Part shown: positions 26,083 through 38,900 of the stretch, piece after piece
How positions within the stretch are numbered: the stretch's first letter is position 1
Layout: the number at the start of each line of letters is the position of its first letter
Assembly (NCBI RefSeq): GCF_004336635.1
Contig: NZ_SJXH01000026.1
Span: 1 to 46,215 of the forward strand
Length of the DNA: 46,215 nucleotides
Reading direction: 5' to 3'
Source of the DNA: Acinetobacter sp. ANC 4862
Lineage (GTDB): Bacteria; Pseudomonadota; Gammaproteobacteria; Pseudomonadales; Moraxellaceae
Translations under genes and position numbers: made by a program
The notes under the pieces: model-generated
The model's database searches: none
Told to the model about the DNA's origin: nothing
Seen by the model: the letters and a program-made list of their open reading frames with translations, nothing else

Positions 26083-27219
26083 TTATCTATGGGTATGAAT
26101 TGACATCACAATACCCATACTTGCCAGTAACGAAATAACAGCTGAACCACCATAACTCATCAACGGCAATGGATCTCCAGTAACGGGTAAAATACCGCTC
26201 GCCATGCCCGAGTTTAAAAATACAAAGAAGAAGAAGGTCAATCCAATGGTGCCGGCAAATAAACGACCAAAATTGTGAAAGCTATTCAACCCAATCATTA
26301 AGCAACGAATAATAATGGCTGCAAAAAGACTGAATAATAAAAATACCCCGATAAAACCATATTCTTCAGCATAGGCTGACATAATAAAGTCAGTATGATG
26401 TTCAGGTAAGTAACCCAAATGCGACTGTGTCCCGGTCAAATACCCTTTACCGGTTAAGCCGCCAGAACCAATGGCAATTTTGGACTGGATGATATTCCAG
26501 CCTGCGCCCAACGCATCCGACTCTGGATCAAACAAAGTTAAAACCCGTTTCTTTTGGTAGGTTTGTAACAAAAACATCCAAATAAGAGGTGCTACCACAG
26601 CCAGTGCCGTCAATGCACCCAAAATTAGGCGCCATGACATCCCACAAAGAAATAAAGCAAAAATACCGGGAATAATAAGTCCAATATTCAGGTCAGGTTG
26701 CAAAGCCACCAACACGAAAGGAAACATCATTAATATGAGTCCAATGGCAATCTGCATGAATGTGGGTGGAAAAGCACGACGAGAAAAAAACCAAGCCATC
26801 ATTAACGGCATGGCAAATTTCATAATCTCACTAGGCTGCATACTTCCGATGCCTGGAATGGTTAGCCAACGCTTGGCACCCAAACGAGTATCACCAATGA
26901 GCAGCACTAATACCAACAGCACAATGCCCAGTATATAAAAATAAGGGCTCGCTGCCTGATAGACTTTTGGCGGAATCTGAGCACATAAAAACATGATTAT
27001 AAAGCCCACGCCAAAACTTGTGGCTTGGCGGATGACCATGCTGCTATCTTGCATGGTTGCACTATAGACCACCATCAATCCCAGCACTGAATTCAATAAA
27101 AGAAAACAAAGTAACCATGGATCTAAATGTAATCTAGTCCATCTTGATGAATCATGTTTAATGCTTCTACCATCACGTAAAGAGTGACGTAAAAAACGAT
27201 ACTGAGGTGATGGTATCAT
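26083..27219 (-). CDS. rodA: Rod shape-determining protein RodA
   Basis: A 378-residue SEDS-family glycan polymerase with about ten transmembrane helices. It extends peptidoglycan in the elongasome together with a class B PBP. Typical stretches are GAKRWLTIPGIGSMQPSEIM, LQPDLNIGLIIPGIF, GGLTGKGYLTGTQSHLGYLP, EHHTDFIMSAYAEEYGFIG and DPLPLMSYGGSAVISLLASM, which includes the Asp/Glu-rich periplasmic sites. ATG at 27219 (MIPSPQYR) and TTG at 27252 are both possible starts; neither has a clear ribosome binding site. No mrdA (PBP2) gene is adjacent. It lies about 80 bases after ispD. Confidence 0.93.
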   Translation of the reverse strand: MIPSPQYRFLRHSLRDGRSIKHDSSRWTRLHLDPWLLCFLLLNSVLGLMVVYSATMQDSSMVIRQATSFGVGFIIMFLCAQIPPKVYQAASPYFYILGIVLLVLVLLIGDTRLGAKRWLTIPGIGSMQPSEIMKFAMPLMMAWFFSRRAFPPTFMQIAIGLILMMFPFVLVALQPDLNIGLIIPGIFALFLCGMSWRLILGALTALAVVAPLIWMFLLQTYQKKRVLTLFDPESDALGAGWNIIQSKIAIGSGGLTGKGYLTGTQSHLGYLPEHHTDFIMSAYAEEYGFIGVFLLFSLFAAIIIRCLMIGLNSFHNFGRLFAGTIGLTFFFFVFLNSGMASGILPVTGDPLPLMSYGGSAVISLLASMGIVMSIHTHR

Positions 27220-27302
27220 TTGAAATATTTGAGTGTTTAAATGCGATGCCAAAGTATAAATTTAAAGCTCTAGAGATAATACATCTGAAGCCATTTTTTA
27301 TT

Positions 27303-27995
27303 TTATTTTTGTACTGTTAAAATCAATTTTGCAAGTTCCAAATCATCAGAATAAGTGATTTTGATATTGTCTGAACGACCCTGCACCACTTTCACTATTT
27401 CCCCCACATACTCCAAAGCACTGGCTTCATCAGTAATAGTGATGCCATCCTGCAAAGCTTTTTCAATAGCATGCTTCAATATGCCTAACTTTGAAATTTG
27501 CGGTGTTTGTGCTTGCCATAAATAATCACGGCTCACGGTTTTATTAATATTATTCGCTTGTTCAACCAGTTTTAAAGTATCACGCACCGGAATTGCCAAA
27601 ATCGCACTACAGTTTTCTTGTATTGCAGTATTCACTAAACGATTCAAACAATCTTGGGTGACACAAGGACGTGCAGCATCATGCACAAAAACCAAATCAT
27701 CAGGTGAAGCAATCTGACTTAAATAAGTCAAACCATTCAGAACAGAATTCACCCGTTCTGCCCCACCAACACAAAAATAAGCTTTATCAGGCTGAGTAAA
27801 ATTTAATGTTTTTGCAACCGAATCATCTTCACTGATCGCCAATACATAACCTGAAAGTGGCAAATCATTCAAACGACTGATCGTATGTTCTAATACCGTT
27901 TGACCTTGAATCATCTGGTACTGCTTAAGTTCAGTTTTAGAAAAACGACTTCCAGAACCCGCAGCAGGAATAACTGCCCAAATTTTATGGTGCAT
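27303..27995 (-). CDS. ispD: 2-C-methyl-D-erythritol 4-phosphate cytidylyltransferase
   Basis: A 230-residue CTP-transferase of the MEP isoprenoid pathway. The N-terminal nucleotide motif AVIPAAGSGSRFSKTELKQY, VFVHDAARPCV, the RDTLKLV substrate segment and GITITDEASALEY are visible. The start at 27995 (MHHKIWAVIPAAG) puts the motif at the usual distance; the frame also allows ATG at 28025. It overlaps the end of ftsB by 11 bases, so translation is coupled. ispF does not follow. Confidence 0.94.
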   Translation of the reverse strand: MHHKIWAVIPAAGSGSRFSKTELKQYQMIQGQTVLEHTISRLNDLPLSGYVLAISEDDSVAKTLNFTQPDKAYFCVGGAERVNSVLNGLTYLSQIASPDDLVFVHDAARPCVTQDCLNRLVNTAIQENCSAILAIPVRDTLKLVEQANNINKTVSRDYLWQAQTPQISKLGILKHAIEKALQDGITITDEASALEYVGEIVKVVQGRSDNIKITYSDDLELAKLILTVQK

Positions 27996-28389
27996 TTGCG
28001 GGTAGATCTCCGGCACCGTCTTCATTTGTTCTTAAATCAACTTTGGCATTTGGATCGATATAAATGGGTTTATAGTTTGTACCAATCATGCTCATTTGCA
28101 CAAAAGTTTCATGCGGCTTGACTAAACCAAGATCTAAACGCGCATGTTCTTCAATGGCTTCAATACCATTTTTCAAGTCATAGACTTCAGCAGCCAATAC
28201 ACGGTTACGTTCTTTTAATTCCGCATTTATTTCTGTTTGTTGTTGAATTTTTTCGGCTAATTTTTGATGGTCATGATAACCACCTTCGCCAAACCAGAAT
28301 AAGTACTGAAACCCTGCGATCAAAATGATCGCAAGGCCCAATAATACTTTACTCGCAGTGGAGTTAAATATACTTAACATAAATCGCAT
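27985..28389 (-). CDS. ftsB: Cell division protein FtsB
   Basis: A 134-residue bitopic division protein that bridges FtsQ and FtsL. A short N-terminal tail and a transmembrane helix (VLLGLAIILIAGFQYLFWFG) are followed by a leucine-zipper-like periplasmic coiled coil (LAEKIQQQTEINAELKERNR, VYDLKNGIEAIEEHARLDLG) and the typical RLDLGLVKPHETFVQ. The C-terminal 35 residues extend past the E. coli protein. It starts 7 bases after the eno stop. MRFML at 28389 or MLSIF at 28380 are possible starts. Confidence 0.93.
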   Translation of the reverse strand: MRFMLSIFNSTASKVLLGLAIILIAGFQYLFWFGEGGYHDHQKLAEKIQQQTEINAELKERNRVLAAEVYDLKNGIEAIEEHARLDLGLVKPHETFVQMSMIGTNYKPIYIDPNAKVDLRTNEDGAGDLPANAP

Positions 28390-28396
28390 TAGTCGC

Positions 28397-29719
<1,323 letters not shown>

Positions 29720-29731
29720 CTATTAAAAGCA

Positions 29732-30592
<861 letters not shown>

Positions 30593-30624
30593 TTAAACTT
30601 TCCTAGTTTATTCCTAGAGCAACA

Positions 30625-32331
<1,707 letters not shown>

Positions 32332-32447
32332 CTATAAAGCAAAGTCATTCCGCATCAATTCAAAGAACAATAAACAATTGGTTATTCTATCAGCATTTCC
32401 GATAAAAAATTAGAGGGACTTTATAGGATTTTCATCTTGGTATTTGC

Positions 32448-32456
32448 TGTTATAAT
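32448..32456 (+). promoter_or_regulatory. Extended -10 promoter for the lipoprotein gene
   Basis: TGTTATAAT: a perfect -10 box with the TGn extension, 36 bases before the ATG at 32492. No clear -35 element is seen, as is common for extended -10 promoters. Confidence 0.5.
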
Positions 32457-32491
32457 GGTTACATCCTATTAATGCTTTGTTTTGTGCAATT

Positions 32492-32917
32492 ATGAATAAA
32501 AATTTTTTGATTTGTGGCGCTATTGCAGCAGCTTTATTATTAACAGCGTGTGTAAAAAAAGAAGCACCAAAGGAAGATGAACAAGAAAAAGTTGAGACCA
32601 CTCAACAAATTGAACAAGTGGATGAACCTGTTCAGTTACAACCATTAGATTCAACTGAAAATACACAAGTTGAAATTCCTGCACAGGTTGAAGTAGAACG
32701 CCAGGAAACTGCGAATACAACGACTGTAATTCGTCGTGAAGTAACTCAACCAGCGACCACTGAAGCACCTAAAGTTGTAGCAGCAAAGGCTGAAGCGCCT
32801 AAAGCGGAAGAAAAACCGACTCAAGCAACGCCATCAAAATCAAATTCTGCTACTCAGTCTGAAGATGATGCAGTTGCTGCTGCAATTGCTGCTGCAACGC
32901 CTGCGCTTGAAAACTAA
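32492..32917 (+). CDS. Ala/Lys/Glu-rich lipoprotein
   Basis: A 141-residue protein with a lipoprotein signal: basic MNKN, hydrophobic core FLICGAIAAALLLTAC, and lipobox LTAC with the lipidated Cys at about residue 20. The mature chain is low complexity, first acidic and Gln-rich, then Ala-Lys-Glu-Pro repeats (AAKAEAPKAEEKPTQA), and probably extended and unstructured. Lys-Lys after the Cys favours outer-membrane sorting. Function unknown. The start at 32492 is taken because it puts the signal at the N terminus; the frame also allows TTG at 32477. It diverges from pyrG. Confidence 0.78.
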   Translation: MNKNFLICGAIAAALLLTACVKKEAPKEDEQEKVETTQQIEQVDEPVQLQPLDSTENTQVEIPAQVEVERQETANTTTVIRREVTQPATTEAPKVVAAKAEAPKAEEKPTQATPSKSNSATQSEDDAVAAAIAAATPALEN

Positions 32918-32938
32918 GTTAAATTTTAGTTTCAATGT

Positions 32939-32969
32939 AAAAAACCCAGTGATTTTACTGGGTTTTTTT
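32939..32969 (+). terminator. Terminator after the lipoprotein gene
   Basis: AAAAAACCCAGT (32939-32950), 6-base loop, ACTGGGTTTTTT (32957-32968). Confidence 0.92.
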
Positions 32970-33171
32970 ATTGGATGATTGATTTATATTGGATCACTAT
33001 GGATGACAATTTAATTTTAATCCAAAAAAATAATACTGCTAAAAATAGAAACCACGCTATTCTTTGAAATGAAAAAATTTAAAACTTAATACCTCCTACT
33101 CCACTGCAATACAATACAAGAGCCGAGTGATATTTGAGTTAAAATACAGATCACTTTTAGGGTTTTTAATA

Positions 33172-33648
33172 ATGTTAAAAAAATGTTGTGACCTGCTTGA
33201 ACAACATCAATTAAAGATTGCTTTTATCGAAAGCGCCAGCTCTGGCTACCTTTCCAGTCAATTTTCCATTTGCAAGAACAGTGGTGCAGAAATTTTACTG
33301 GGTGGACTGGTCTGTTATGATCCTTCCATCAAGATTGATATCCTGAATATTGATGCCGAGCTTATAGAAAAATACACGGCCGAATCTGCCGAAGTCACAG
33401 AAGCCATGGCGATTCATGGAAAAAAACTATTTACTCACGCAGATATTGTGGTGGCTTGTACCGGTTTACTCAAACCTGGTGGTAGTGCAACAAAAACAAA
33501 ACCCGAAGGCACTTTTTTTATCTCAATTTTATACTTAAATAAAATGCACAACTTTCATTATTTTATTGATGGAACGCCTTTACATAAGCTTTCTGTCTTA
33601 ATCCAGCATATTGCAGCAGAAATCATCAAACTCATTGATGGAGTTTAG
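33172..33648 (+). CDS. Stand-alone CinA C-terminal domain protein (PncC-like)
   Basis: A 158-residue protein equal to the CinA C-terminal domain, which in characterised members is nicotinamide mononucleotide amidohydrolase (NAD recycling). Family blocks are IAFIESASSGYLSSQFS (usual ESCTGG), GGLVCYDPSIKIDILNID, AESAEVTEAMA, ADIVVACTGLLKPGGSATKT and KPEGTFFISIL. The nucleophile-region Ser is kept, but SCTGG is SASSG and the GxAGPGG loop is GLLKPGG, so activity may be altered. ATG at 33172 with AGGG 9 bases before it is preferred; the frame opens at 33127. The gene at 33651 starts 2 bases after the stop. Confidence 0.82.
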   Translation: MLKKCCDLLEQHQLKIAFIESASSGYLSSQFSICKNSGAEILLGGLVCYDPSIKIDILNIDAELIEKYTAESAEVTEAMAIHGKKLFTHADIVVACTGLLKPGGSATKTKPEGTFFISILYLNKMHNFHYFIDGTPLHKLSVLIQHIAAEIIKLIDGV

Positions 33649-33650
33649 TT

Positions 33651-34274
33651 ATGTTGAAATTCAAAACTTTTATATGCAGTTTAATCCTGCTCCCCTGCAC
33701 CAGTTTTGCAACCGTGGGAGGACCTCACAATGTAGAGTTCCTGGGTTATGATGCCAAAGACCAAAAAGTCTATCTACTCAAACATTATGAAGATGGTCGT
33801 GGTCGTCTGCCACAACTCTACTATTATCAATTTAAAAACAACAAGCAGCCTGAAAAACTCATTCAGGTCAATTCGCTTTATATCAATCCTAAAACCAAGA
33901 AAATTGATTACGATCAAGACAGCACACAATTTAATAAAGACATTTTAAAAATTAAAAAAAGATTAGCCCCTTTAATTGCTGTAAATAAAGCCTCAGTCAA
34001 AGTCCAAATCGTGAAAAAAACGCGTGTACAAAAATCTACAAGCTCTGGATTTGATGGTTTAATCACTGAATATCAGTATCGTTATAAAGTGGTTACACCG
34101 CAATTAAGTAGTCTGCAACATACAGCTAAAGCCTATAAACCCAACTTAAATATTTCACAAGCCTTCAAAATTCCGCAACACAACAAAATGGTTGTAGCGG
34201 TTAAATACTTGGGTATTCCTTTTGAAACAGGCTATAGCATTGAAGACCCTGTTTTACTCACACTAAAAAAATAA
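33651..34274 (+). CDS. Exported hypothetical protein
   Basis: A 207-residue protein with a signal peptide (MLKFKTFICSLILLPCTSFA, cleavage near residue 20) and a mature beta-rich, basic chain. Notable parts are VGGPHNVEFLGYDAKDQKVY, LLKHYEDGRGRLPQLYYYQF and a Lys-rich middle. I do not recognise the family. GGAG lies 7 bases before the ATG, and it starts 2 bases after the CinA-like gene, so it is cotranscribed with it. The functional link is unclear. Periplasmic location is inferred from the signal. Confidence 0.72.
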   Translation: MLKFKTFICSLILLPCTSFATVGGPHNVEFLGYDAKDQKVYLLKHYEDGRGRLPQLYYYQFKNNKQPEKLIQVNSLYINPKTKKIDYDQDSTQFNKDILKIKKRLAPLIAVNKASVKVQIVKKTRVQKSTSSGFDGLITEYQYRYKVVTPQLSSLQHTAKAYKPNLNISQAFKIPQHNKMVVAVKYLGIPFETGYSIEDPVLLTLKK

Positions 34275-34286
34275 AGAGCTAAAAAA

Positions 34287-34310
34287 ATAAAGCCTCCGAA
34301 GAGGCTTTAT
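34287..34310 (-). terminator. UUCG-loop terminator after prpC
   Basis: ATAAAGCCTC (34287-34296) pairs with GAGGCTTTAT (34301-34310). Read on the minus strand the loop is TTCG closed by C-G, the very stable UUCG tetraloop, followed by a T-run. It lies 16 bases past prpC. Confidence 0.9.
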
Positions 34311-34325
34311 AAAAATTTGAGAAAT

Positions 34326-35462
34326 TTATGCTGCAGTACGTTCTGCAATCGGCACCACTTTACGTAATTCTGGACCGGTATAATCCGCACTTGGGCGAAT
34401 AATACGATTGTCCGCGCGCTGTTCCATCACATGTGCTGCCCAACCGGTTACACGGCTCATCACAAAAATTGGTGTGAACAGTTTGGTTGGAATACCCATA
34501 AAGTGATAGGCAGATGCATGGAAGAAGTCAGCATTACAGAACAATTTCTTCTCACGCCACATCACTTCTTCACAGCGTACAGATACAGGATAAAGTACCG
34601 TATCACCGACGTCTTTGGCTAAACGCTCCGACCAGATTTTGATGATGCCATTACGTGGGTCATTGTCTTTGTAGATTGCATGACCAAAGCCCATGATCTT
34701 TTCTTTACGCTCAAGCTTGCCCAGCATTTCACGTTCAGCTTCTTCCGGAGACGTCCAGTTTTCAATCATTTCCATAGCAGCTTCGTTTGCACCACCGTGT
34801 AATGGACCACGTAGTGAACCAATTGCACCCGTGATACACGAATGCATATCAGATAAGGTTGAAGCGCATACACGTGCAGTAAATGTTGAAGCGTTAAATT
34901 CATGTTCTGCATACAGAATCAGCGACACATTCATCACCTGTTCATGTAATTCATTTGGCTTTTCACCACGAAGCAAATGCAGGAATTGTGCACCGATAGA
35001 ATCATCATCGGTATTTTCTTCGATACGTACGCCATCATGGCTAAAACGATACCAGTAGCAGATGATTGCAGGTAAAGTTGCCAAAATACGATCTGCAACA
35101 TCTTGCTGTATATCGAAAGATTGTTCTGTTTCCAGGTTACCCAACATGGAAACACCAGTACGCATCACATCCATTGGATGCGAATCTGCTGGAATACGTT
35201 CCAAAACTTCTTTCAATGCCTGCGGCAAATGACGAAGTGTTTTCAATTTGGCTTTATAAGCAGCAAGCTGTTCTTTGGTTGGCAATTCACCAAAGAAAAT
35301 CAGGTAAGCCACTTCTTCAAATTGACAGTTTTCAGCAAGATCTTGCACATCATAACCGCGATAGGTTAAGCCTGCGCCACTCTTACCTACTGTTGATAGC
35401 GCTGTTTTACCTGCCACTTGTCCGCGTAATCCCGCGCCAGTGAGTACTTTTCCTTCAGCCAT
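34326..35462 (-). CDS. prpC: 2-methylcitrate synthase
   Basis: A 378-residue citrate-synthase-fold enzyme that condenses propionyl-CoA with oxaloacetate, the first step of the methylcitrate cycle. Visible are GLTYRGYDVQDLAENCQFEE, SLRGPLHGGANEAAM (active His), IMGFGHAIYKDNDPRN (second His) and ADFFHASAYHFMGIP (Asp). The compact length and PrpC-type N terminus separate it from hexameric GltA (about 425 residues). GGAG lies 9-11 bases before the ATG. It follows prpB by 25 bases. Neither acnD/prpF nor prpD follows; the next gene downstream is on the other strand. Confidence 0.93.
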   Translation of the reverse strand: MAEGKVLTGAGLRGQVAGKTALSTVGKSGAGLTYRGYDVQDLAENCQFEEVAYLIFFGELPTKEQLAAYKAKLKTLRHLPQALKEVLERIPADSHPMDVMRTGVSMLGNLETEQSFDIQQDVADRILATLPAIICYWYRFSHDGVRIEENTDDDSIGAQFLHLLRGEKPNELHEQVMNVSLILYAEHEFNASTFTARVCASTLSDMHSCITGAIGSLRGPLHGGANEAAMEMIENWTSPEEAEREMLGKLERKEKIMGFGHAIYKDNDPRNGIIKIWSERLAKDVGDTVLYPVSVRCEEVMWREKKLFCNADFFHASAYHFMGIPTKLFTPIFVMSRVTGWAAHVMEQRADNRIIRPSADYTGPELRKVVPIAERTAA

Positions 35463-35487
35463 TTTTTAATTCTCCATTTTGAATTAT

Positions 35488-36363
35488 TTATTTAAACAAT
35501 TTATCCAAGGTGTTTTCAAAGGTATGATAATCAAGGAATTCGTAAAGTTCTTTACGTTGTTGCATCTTATCCAATACGTTGACTTGCGTACCATTTTCAC
35601 GAATTGAACGCATTACTTCCAAAGCTGCTTTTTGCATTGCACGCGTTGCTGACAGTGGATAAAGTACCATACTGATCCCTTGTTCACCCAACTCATCTAC
35701 CGTGTAATAAGGCGTATCACCGAATTCGGTAATATTTGCCAATACTGGAACACCGACTGCATCACACACTGTGCGATACATGGTAATGTCAGTCATTGCC
35801 TCAGCAAAAATGGCATCCGCACCCGCTTCTACACAGGCACAGGCACGATCAATGACCGCTTGCAAACCTTCTTTTTGCAAGGCATCAGTACGCGCCATCA
35901 CCACAAAGTTTGAATCGGTTTTCGCATCGACAGCAGCCTTAATACGGTCAACCATTTCCTGCTGGGTCACAATTTCCTTGTTCGGACGATGACCGCAACG
36001 CTTTTGTGCAACCTGATCTTCAATATGAACTGCCGCAGCACCTGCCGCAATCATTTGTTTAACCGTACGGGCGATATTAAATGCACCACCCCAACCTGTA
36101 TCTATATCCACCAACAACGGGGTATCTACACGTTCAGTAATACGACGTACATCTTCTAGAACATTATCTAAACTGGTCATGCCTAGGTCAGGTAAACCAT
36201 AAGAATAATTGGCAACACCTGCACCCGATACATAAATGGCTTTATAACCCACTTCTTTCGCCATCATGGCTGCGTAGGCATTCACTGTGCCGATAATTTG
36301 TAATGGTTTTTCCACTTCCAGTGCTTGTCTAAATCTTAAGCCTGCAGACATTTGTTGTGTCAT
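35488..36363 (-). CDS. prpB: Methylisocitrate lyase
   Basis: A 291-residue member of the isocitrate lyase/PEP mutase superfamily that splits 2-methylisocitrate into pyruvate and succinate. Signature elements are the catalytic loop [48 protein letters not shown] and [12 protein letters not shown]. The start could be GTG 36384, ATG 36363 (just after AAAGGA) or ATG 36351. prpC follows 25 bases on. The divergent TetR gene at 36612 is a candidate regulator, and a symmetric site (36437-36456) lies between them. Confidence 0.94.
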   Translation of the reverse strand: MTQQMSAGLRFRQALEVEKPLQIIGTVNAYAAMMAKEVGYKAIYVSGAGVANYSYGLPDLGMTSLDNVLEDVRRITERVDTPLLVDIDTGWGGAFNIARTVKQMIAAGAAAVHIEDQVAQKRCGHRPNKEIVTQQEMVDRIKAAVDAKTDSNFVVMARTDALQKEGLQAVIDRACACVEAGADAIFAEAMTDITMYRTVCDAVGVPVLANITEFGDTPYYTVDELGEQGISMVLYPLSATRAMQKAALEVMRSIRENGTQVNVLDKMQQRKELYEFLDYHTFENTLDKLFK

Positions 36364-36436
36364 ATTCCTTTCCACAGTTTTCACTTTACTTATCGAATTC
36401 CGAGTATATCCATAAACACCTTCATATCTATGACTA

Positions 36437-36487
36437 TTTAGAATTTATACTCTAAAACTTTAGTCAAATATTCACCAAAACTATAGT
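36437..36487. promoter_or_regulatory. Candidate operator between prpB and the TetR gene
   Basis: TTTAGA (36437-36442) and TCTAAA (36451-36456) form a 20-bp dyad with an 8-base spacer. Nearby is a direct repeat, AAAACTTTAGT (36454-36464) and AAAACTATAGT (36477-36487), spaced 23 bases. The region is A/T-rich and divergent. Confidence 0.4.
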
Positions 36488-36611
36488 GTTATTTCGATGC
36501 TTCATAATTGTGAGCAAATAAGACAAAACTGTTATTTTAAGAAAATGTGTGCATATTTTTGCTATCATTGCAAATGATTTCATTTCTTTGATTATTGACG
36601 TTACAGGCCAT

Positions 36612-37262
36612 ATGCACGAACTCGCTCAATTAGAACCCCTCGCTCGTGATACTCCACAAACAAAACGTGGTCATGAACGATGTCTGGCGCTTTTACTCAG
36701 CGCAAATGAGCTATTTCTAGAACGTGGTTATGATGCAGTGTCTTTGGATGATATTGTCCAGCACGCCGGGGGTTCCAAAGCTTCCATTTACAAATTTTTT
36801 GGCAATAAAGAAGGTTTATTTACCGCAATTTGTGATTATCGTCGTGAACAATTTTTTAAAGATATCTGCCTGCCGTTTGAACAAGATAAAGATAATTTAA
36901 AATCTTACCTGATTAATACCCTGCTTAATTTTCATAGACACCTATTACAACCAGAAAATGCAGCATTTATGCGTCTCATTTTAGAACGCACCCAACACAA
37001 TTCAGAACTTGCTTTATATATTCACGAGCAAGGTCCAAAACATATTCAAAATGCCATTGCTTGTGCTTTAGAAAAAGCGCATAACAATGGTCTATTAAAA
37101 TGTGAAAACCCTATTTATTCTGCCCAATTCTATTTTGGTATTTTACGAAATTTGGAATGGCGCATTTTAATGGGTATTCCAATTCAGGAAAATGATCAGG
37201 AAACGACCAAATACATCAATTATTGTGTTGATCGCTTCTTGGAAGGCCATCAAAAAGTCTAG
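36612..37262 (+). CDS. TetR/AcrR family transcriptional regulator
   Basis: A 216-residue regulator. The N-terminal HTH is at about residues 20-65: LLLSANELFLERGYDAVSLD, DIVQHAGGSKASIYKFFGNK. The C-terminal ligand domain resembles the AefR-like type (FMRLILERTQHNSELALYIH). The start at 36612 (MHELAQL) is preferred because the DNA-binding domain then lies at the usual distance; the frame opens at 36549. It is divergent from prpB and immediately precedes argF. The family usually represses neighbours or itself. GntR- or PrpR-type regulators control prp genes in other bacteria I recall, so a TetR here would be atypical if it does regulate them. Confidence 0.88.
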   Translation: MHELAQLEPLARDTPQTKRGHERCLALLLSANELFLERGYDAVSLDDIVQHAGGSKASIYKFFGNKEGLFTAICDYRREQFFKDICLPFEQDKDNLKSYLINTLLNFHRHLLQPENAAFMRLILERTQHNSELALYIHEQGPKHIQNAIACALEKAHNNGLLKCENPIYSAQFYFGILRNLEWRILMGIPIQENDQETTKYINYCVDRFLEGHQKV

Positions 37263-37267
37263 TTTTT

Positions 37268-37295
37268 TTGCAATTTTGCCTGCTTATAGTATATT
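37268..37295 (+). promoter_or_regulatory. Putative argF promoter
   Basis: TTGCAA (37268-37273) and TATATT (37290-37295) separated by 16 bases, 80 bases before the argF ATG. The leader has a weak CAACAA/TTGTTG stem at 37323-37338. Confidence 0.45.
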
Positions 37296-37374
37296 AATCG
37301 ATTCCCTTTTCACTTAACCAACCAACAACTAATTGTTGTTTTGTTTTCTATTCAGCAATTATTGTGGAGTAACC

Positions 37375-38295
37375 ATGGCTCTACGTCACTTTCTGACCTT
37401 ACGCGATTTATCGACTTTAGAACTTAACCAAATTCTGCAGCGTGCGATTGAACTTAAACGCAAGCAACATAGCAATGAGGTGTTCCAACCTTTCGTCGGT
37501 AAAGTTATGGGCATGATTTTTGAAAAATCGAGTACCCGCACACGTGTTTCGTTCGAAGCAGGTATGAGTCAATTCGGTGGTAGTGCAATTTTCCTGTCTT
37601 CTCGTGATACCCAATTGGGTCGCGGCGAGCCGATTGAAGATTCTGCACGTGTGATTTCAAGCATGCTTGATATTATTATGATCCGTACTTTTGGTCATGA
37701 CATCGTAGAACGCTTTGCCTCTTATTCAAAAGTACCCATCATCAATGCCTTGACTGATGATCATCACCCTTGCCAGTTGCTTGCTGACATGCAAACTTAT
37801 CTAGAACACCGTGGTTCTATTGAAGGTAAAACAGTTGCATGGATTGGTGACGGCAACAATATGTGTAACTCCTATATTGAAGCAGCACATATGTGGGGCT
37901 TTAAATTAAAAGTTGCTGCACCTAAAGGCTATGAACCACAAGAAAGATTCTTGTCTGAATTTGCTCACTGTGTAGAACTTGTAGATTCAGCTGAAGATGC
38001 CGCTGTGAATGCTGACCTGATCGTGACTGACGTTTGGGCAAGTATGGGCCAGGAAGAAGAGCAAAAAATTCGTGAAAAAGCATTTGCCGACTTTCAGGTC
38101 AATGAAAAACTCATGGATTTAGCGCATCCAGATTGCATATTCATGCACTGCTTGCCTGCGCACCGTGGTGAAGAAATTTCTGAAAATATGCTGGACCATA
38201 AAAATGCTGTGGTTTGGGATGAAGCAGAAAACCGTTTGCACGCTCAAAAAGCTTTGGTTGAATTTTTACTGAATGAAAATTTAAAGAAAGACTAA
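37375..38295 (+). CDS. argF: Ornithine carbamoyltransferase
   Basis: A 306-residue anabolic enzyme of arginine synthesis that forms citrulline from ornithine and carbamoyl phosphate. Motifs are [20 protein letters not shown], the [15 protein letters not shown] segment (HPCQ) and [12 protein letters not shown] (HCLPxHR). GGAG lies before the ATG at 37375. The frame extends to 37333 but family alignment supports this start. A UUCG-loop terminator follows. argC, another arginine gene, is at 44781. Confidence 0.97.
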   Translation: MALRHFLTLRDLSTLELNQILQRAIELKRKQHSNEVFQPFVGKVMGMIFEKSSTRTRVSFEAGMSQFGGSAIFLSSRDTQLGRGEPIEDSARVISSMLDIIMIRTFGHDIVERFASYSKVPIINALTDDHHPCQLLADMQTYLEHRGSIEGKTVAWIGDGNNMCNSYIEAAHMWGFKLKVAAPKGYEPQERFLSEFAHCVELVDSAEDAAVNADLIVTDVWASMGQEEEQKIREKAFADFQVNEKLMDLAHPDCIFMHCLPAHRGEEISENMLDHKNAVVWDEAENRLHAQKALVEFLLNENLKKD

Positions 38296-38321
38296 TTGAT
38301 TAGAAAAATCTTAAAAAGATT

Positions 38322-38344
38322 AAGCACCTTCGGGTGCTTTTTTT
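38322..38344 (+). terminator. UUCG-loop terminator after argF
   Basis: AAGCACC (38322-38328), TTCG loop, GGTGCTT (38333-38339) and a T-run. Confidence 0.92.
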
Positions 38345-38394
38345 ATACTCAAATGACTATAATCAATCCATAACTTTTATAAGTGATTATAACC

Positions 38395-38868
38395 ATGTCT
38401 TTAAAAATAATCGTTTTATGCTTAAGCAGTTTGCTTTTAGTCAATACAGCACAAGCCAAAGCTACAGAACTCGACCAATATTTGCTTAAAAAGCAAATCC
38501 TCGACCAAGCTTATAAAATTAAAGACACCAAAGCATTGAATGAAATTTTAGATGTCATAAGCGATGAAGACTCTCGTACTATGCCATTTCAAGTTGATCA
38601 AAACACGGTAATTGAGCAATTGCGTTTATATGCCGATCATATTGATATTCAAGGCATCATTACGACTCCAGACTTCACCCAGTTTGCTGAAGATATTGGT
38701 GATAAAGAAGTAAAACATCTGATTAAACAAAATTTAATTCAAAATTGTCATTTATTTTTTGAACATGAATTCCAACGTATAAATCCATATCATGTTGCAA
38801 TCAAACTCAGTTCAGATAATAAAAATTATCATATGAAAATTAAAAATACTGAATGTCAGTTCCTATAA
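38395..38868 (+). CDS. Exported hypothetical protein
   Basis: A 157-residue protein with a signal peptide (MSLKIIVLCLSSLLLVNTAQ, cleavage after AQA near residue 21). The mature chain is helical and charged (ELDQYLLKKQILDQAYKIKD, NEILDVISDEDSRTMPFQVD) with two cysteines near the end, in NCHLFFEH and the final CQFL. The family is not recognised. ATG at 38395 is preferred over GTG at 38383 because of the signal. It lies between argF's terminator and a bidirectional terminator. Confidence 0.7.
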   Translation: MSLKIIVLCLSSLLLVNTAQAKATELDQYLLKKQILDQAYKIKDTKALNEILDVISDEDSRTMPFQVDQNTVIEQLRLYADHIDIQGIITTPDFTQFAEDIGDKEVKHLIKQNLIQNCHLFFEHEFQRINPYHVAIKLSSDNKNYHMKIKNTECQFL

Positions 38869-38871
38869 AGA

Positions 38872-38897
38872 AAAAGCCCTAAAAATTTAGGGCTTTT
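38872..38897. terminator. Bidirectional terminator
   Basis: AAAAGCCCTAAA (38872-38883) and TTTAGGGCTTTT (38886-38897) between convergent genes. Confidence 0.85.
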
Positions 38898-38900
38898 CAA

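Noticed and set aside
34693..35443. Several plus-strand frames opposite prpC
   Set aside because: All antisense to prpC and without ribosome binding sites.
37323..37345. Terminator-like or attenuator stem in the argF leader
   Set aside because: The stem is only 6 A/T-dominated pairs and no leader peptide was found.
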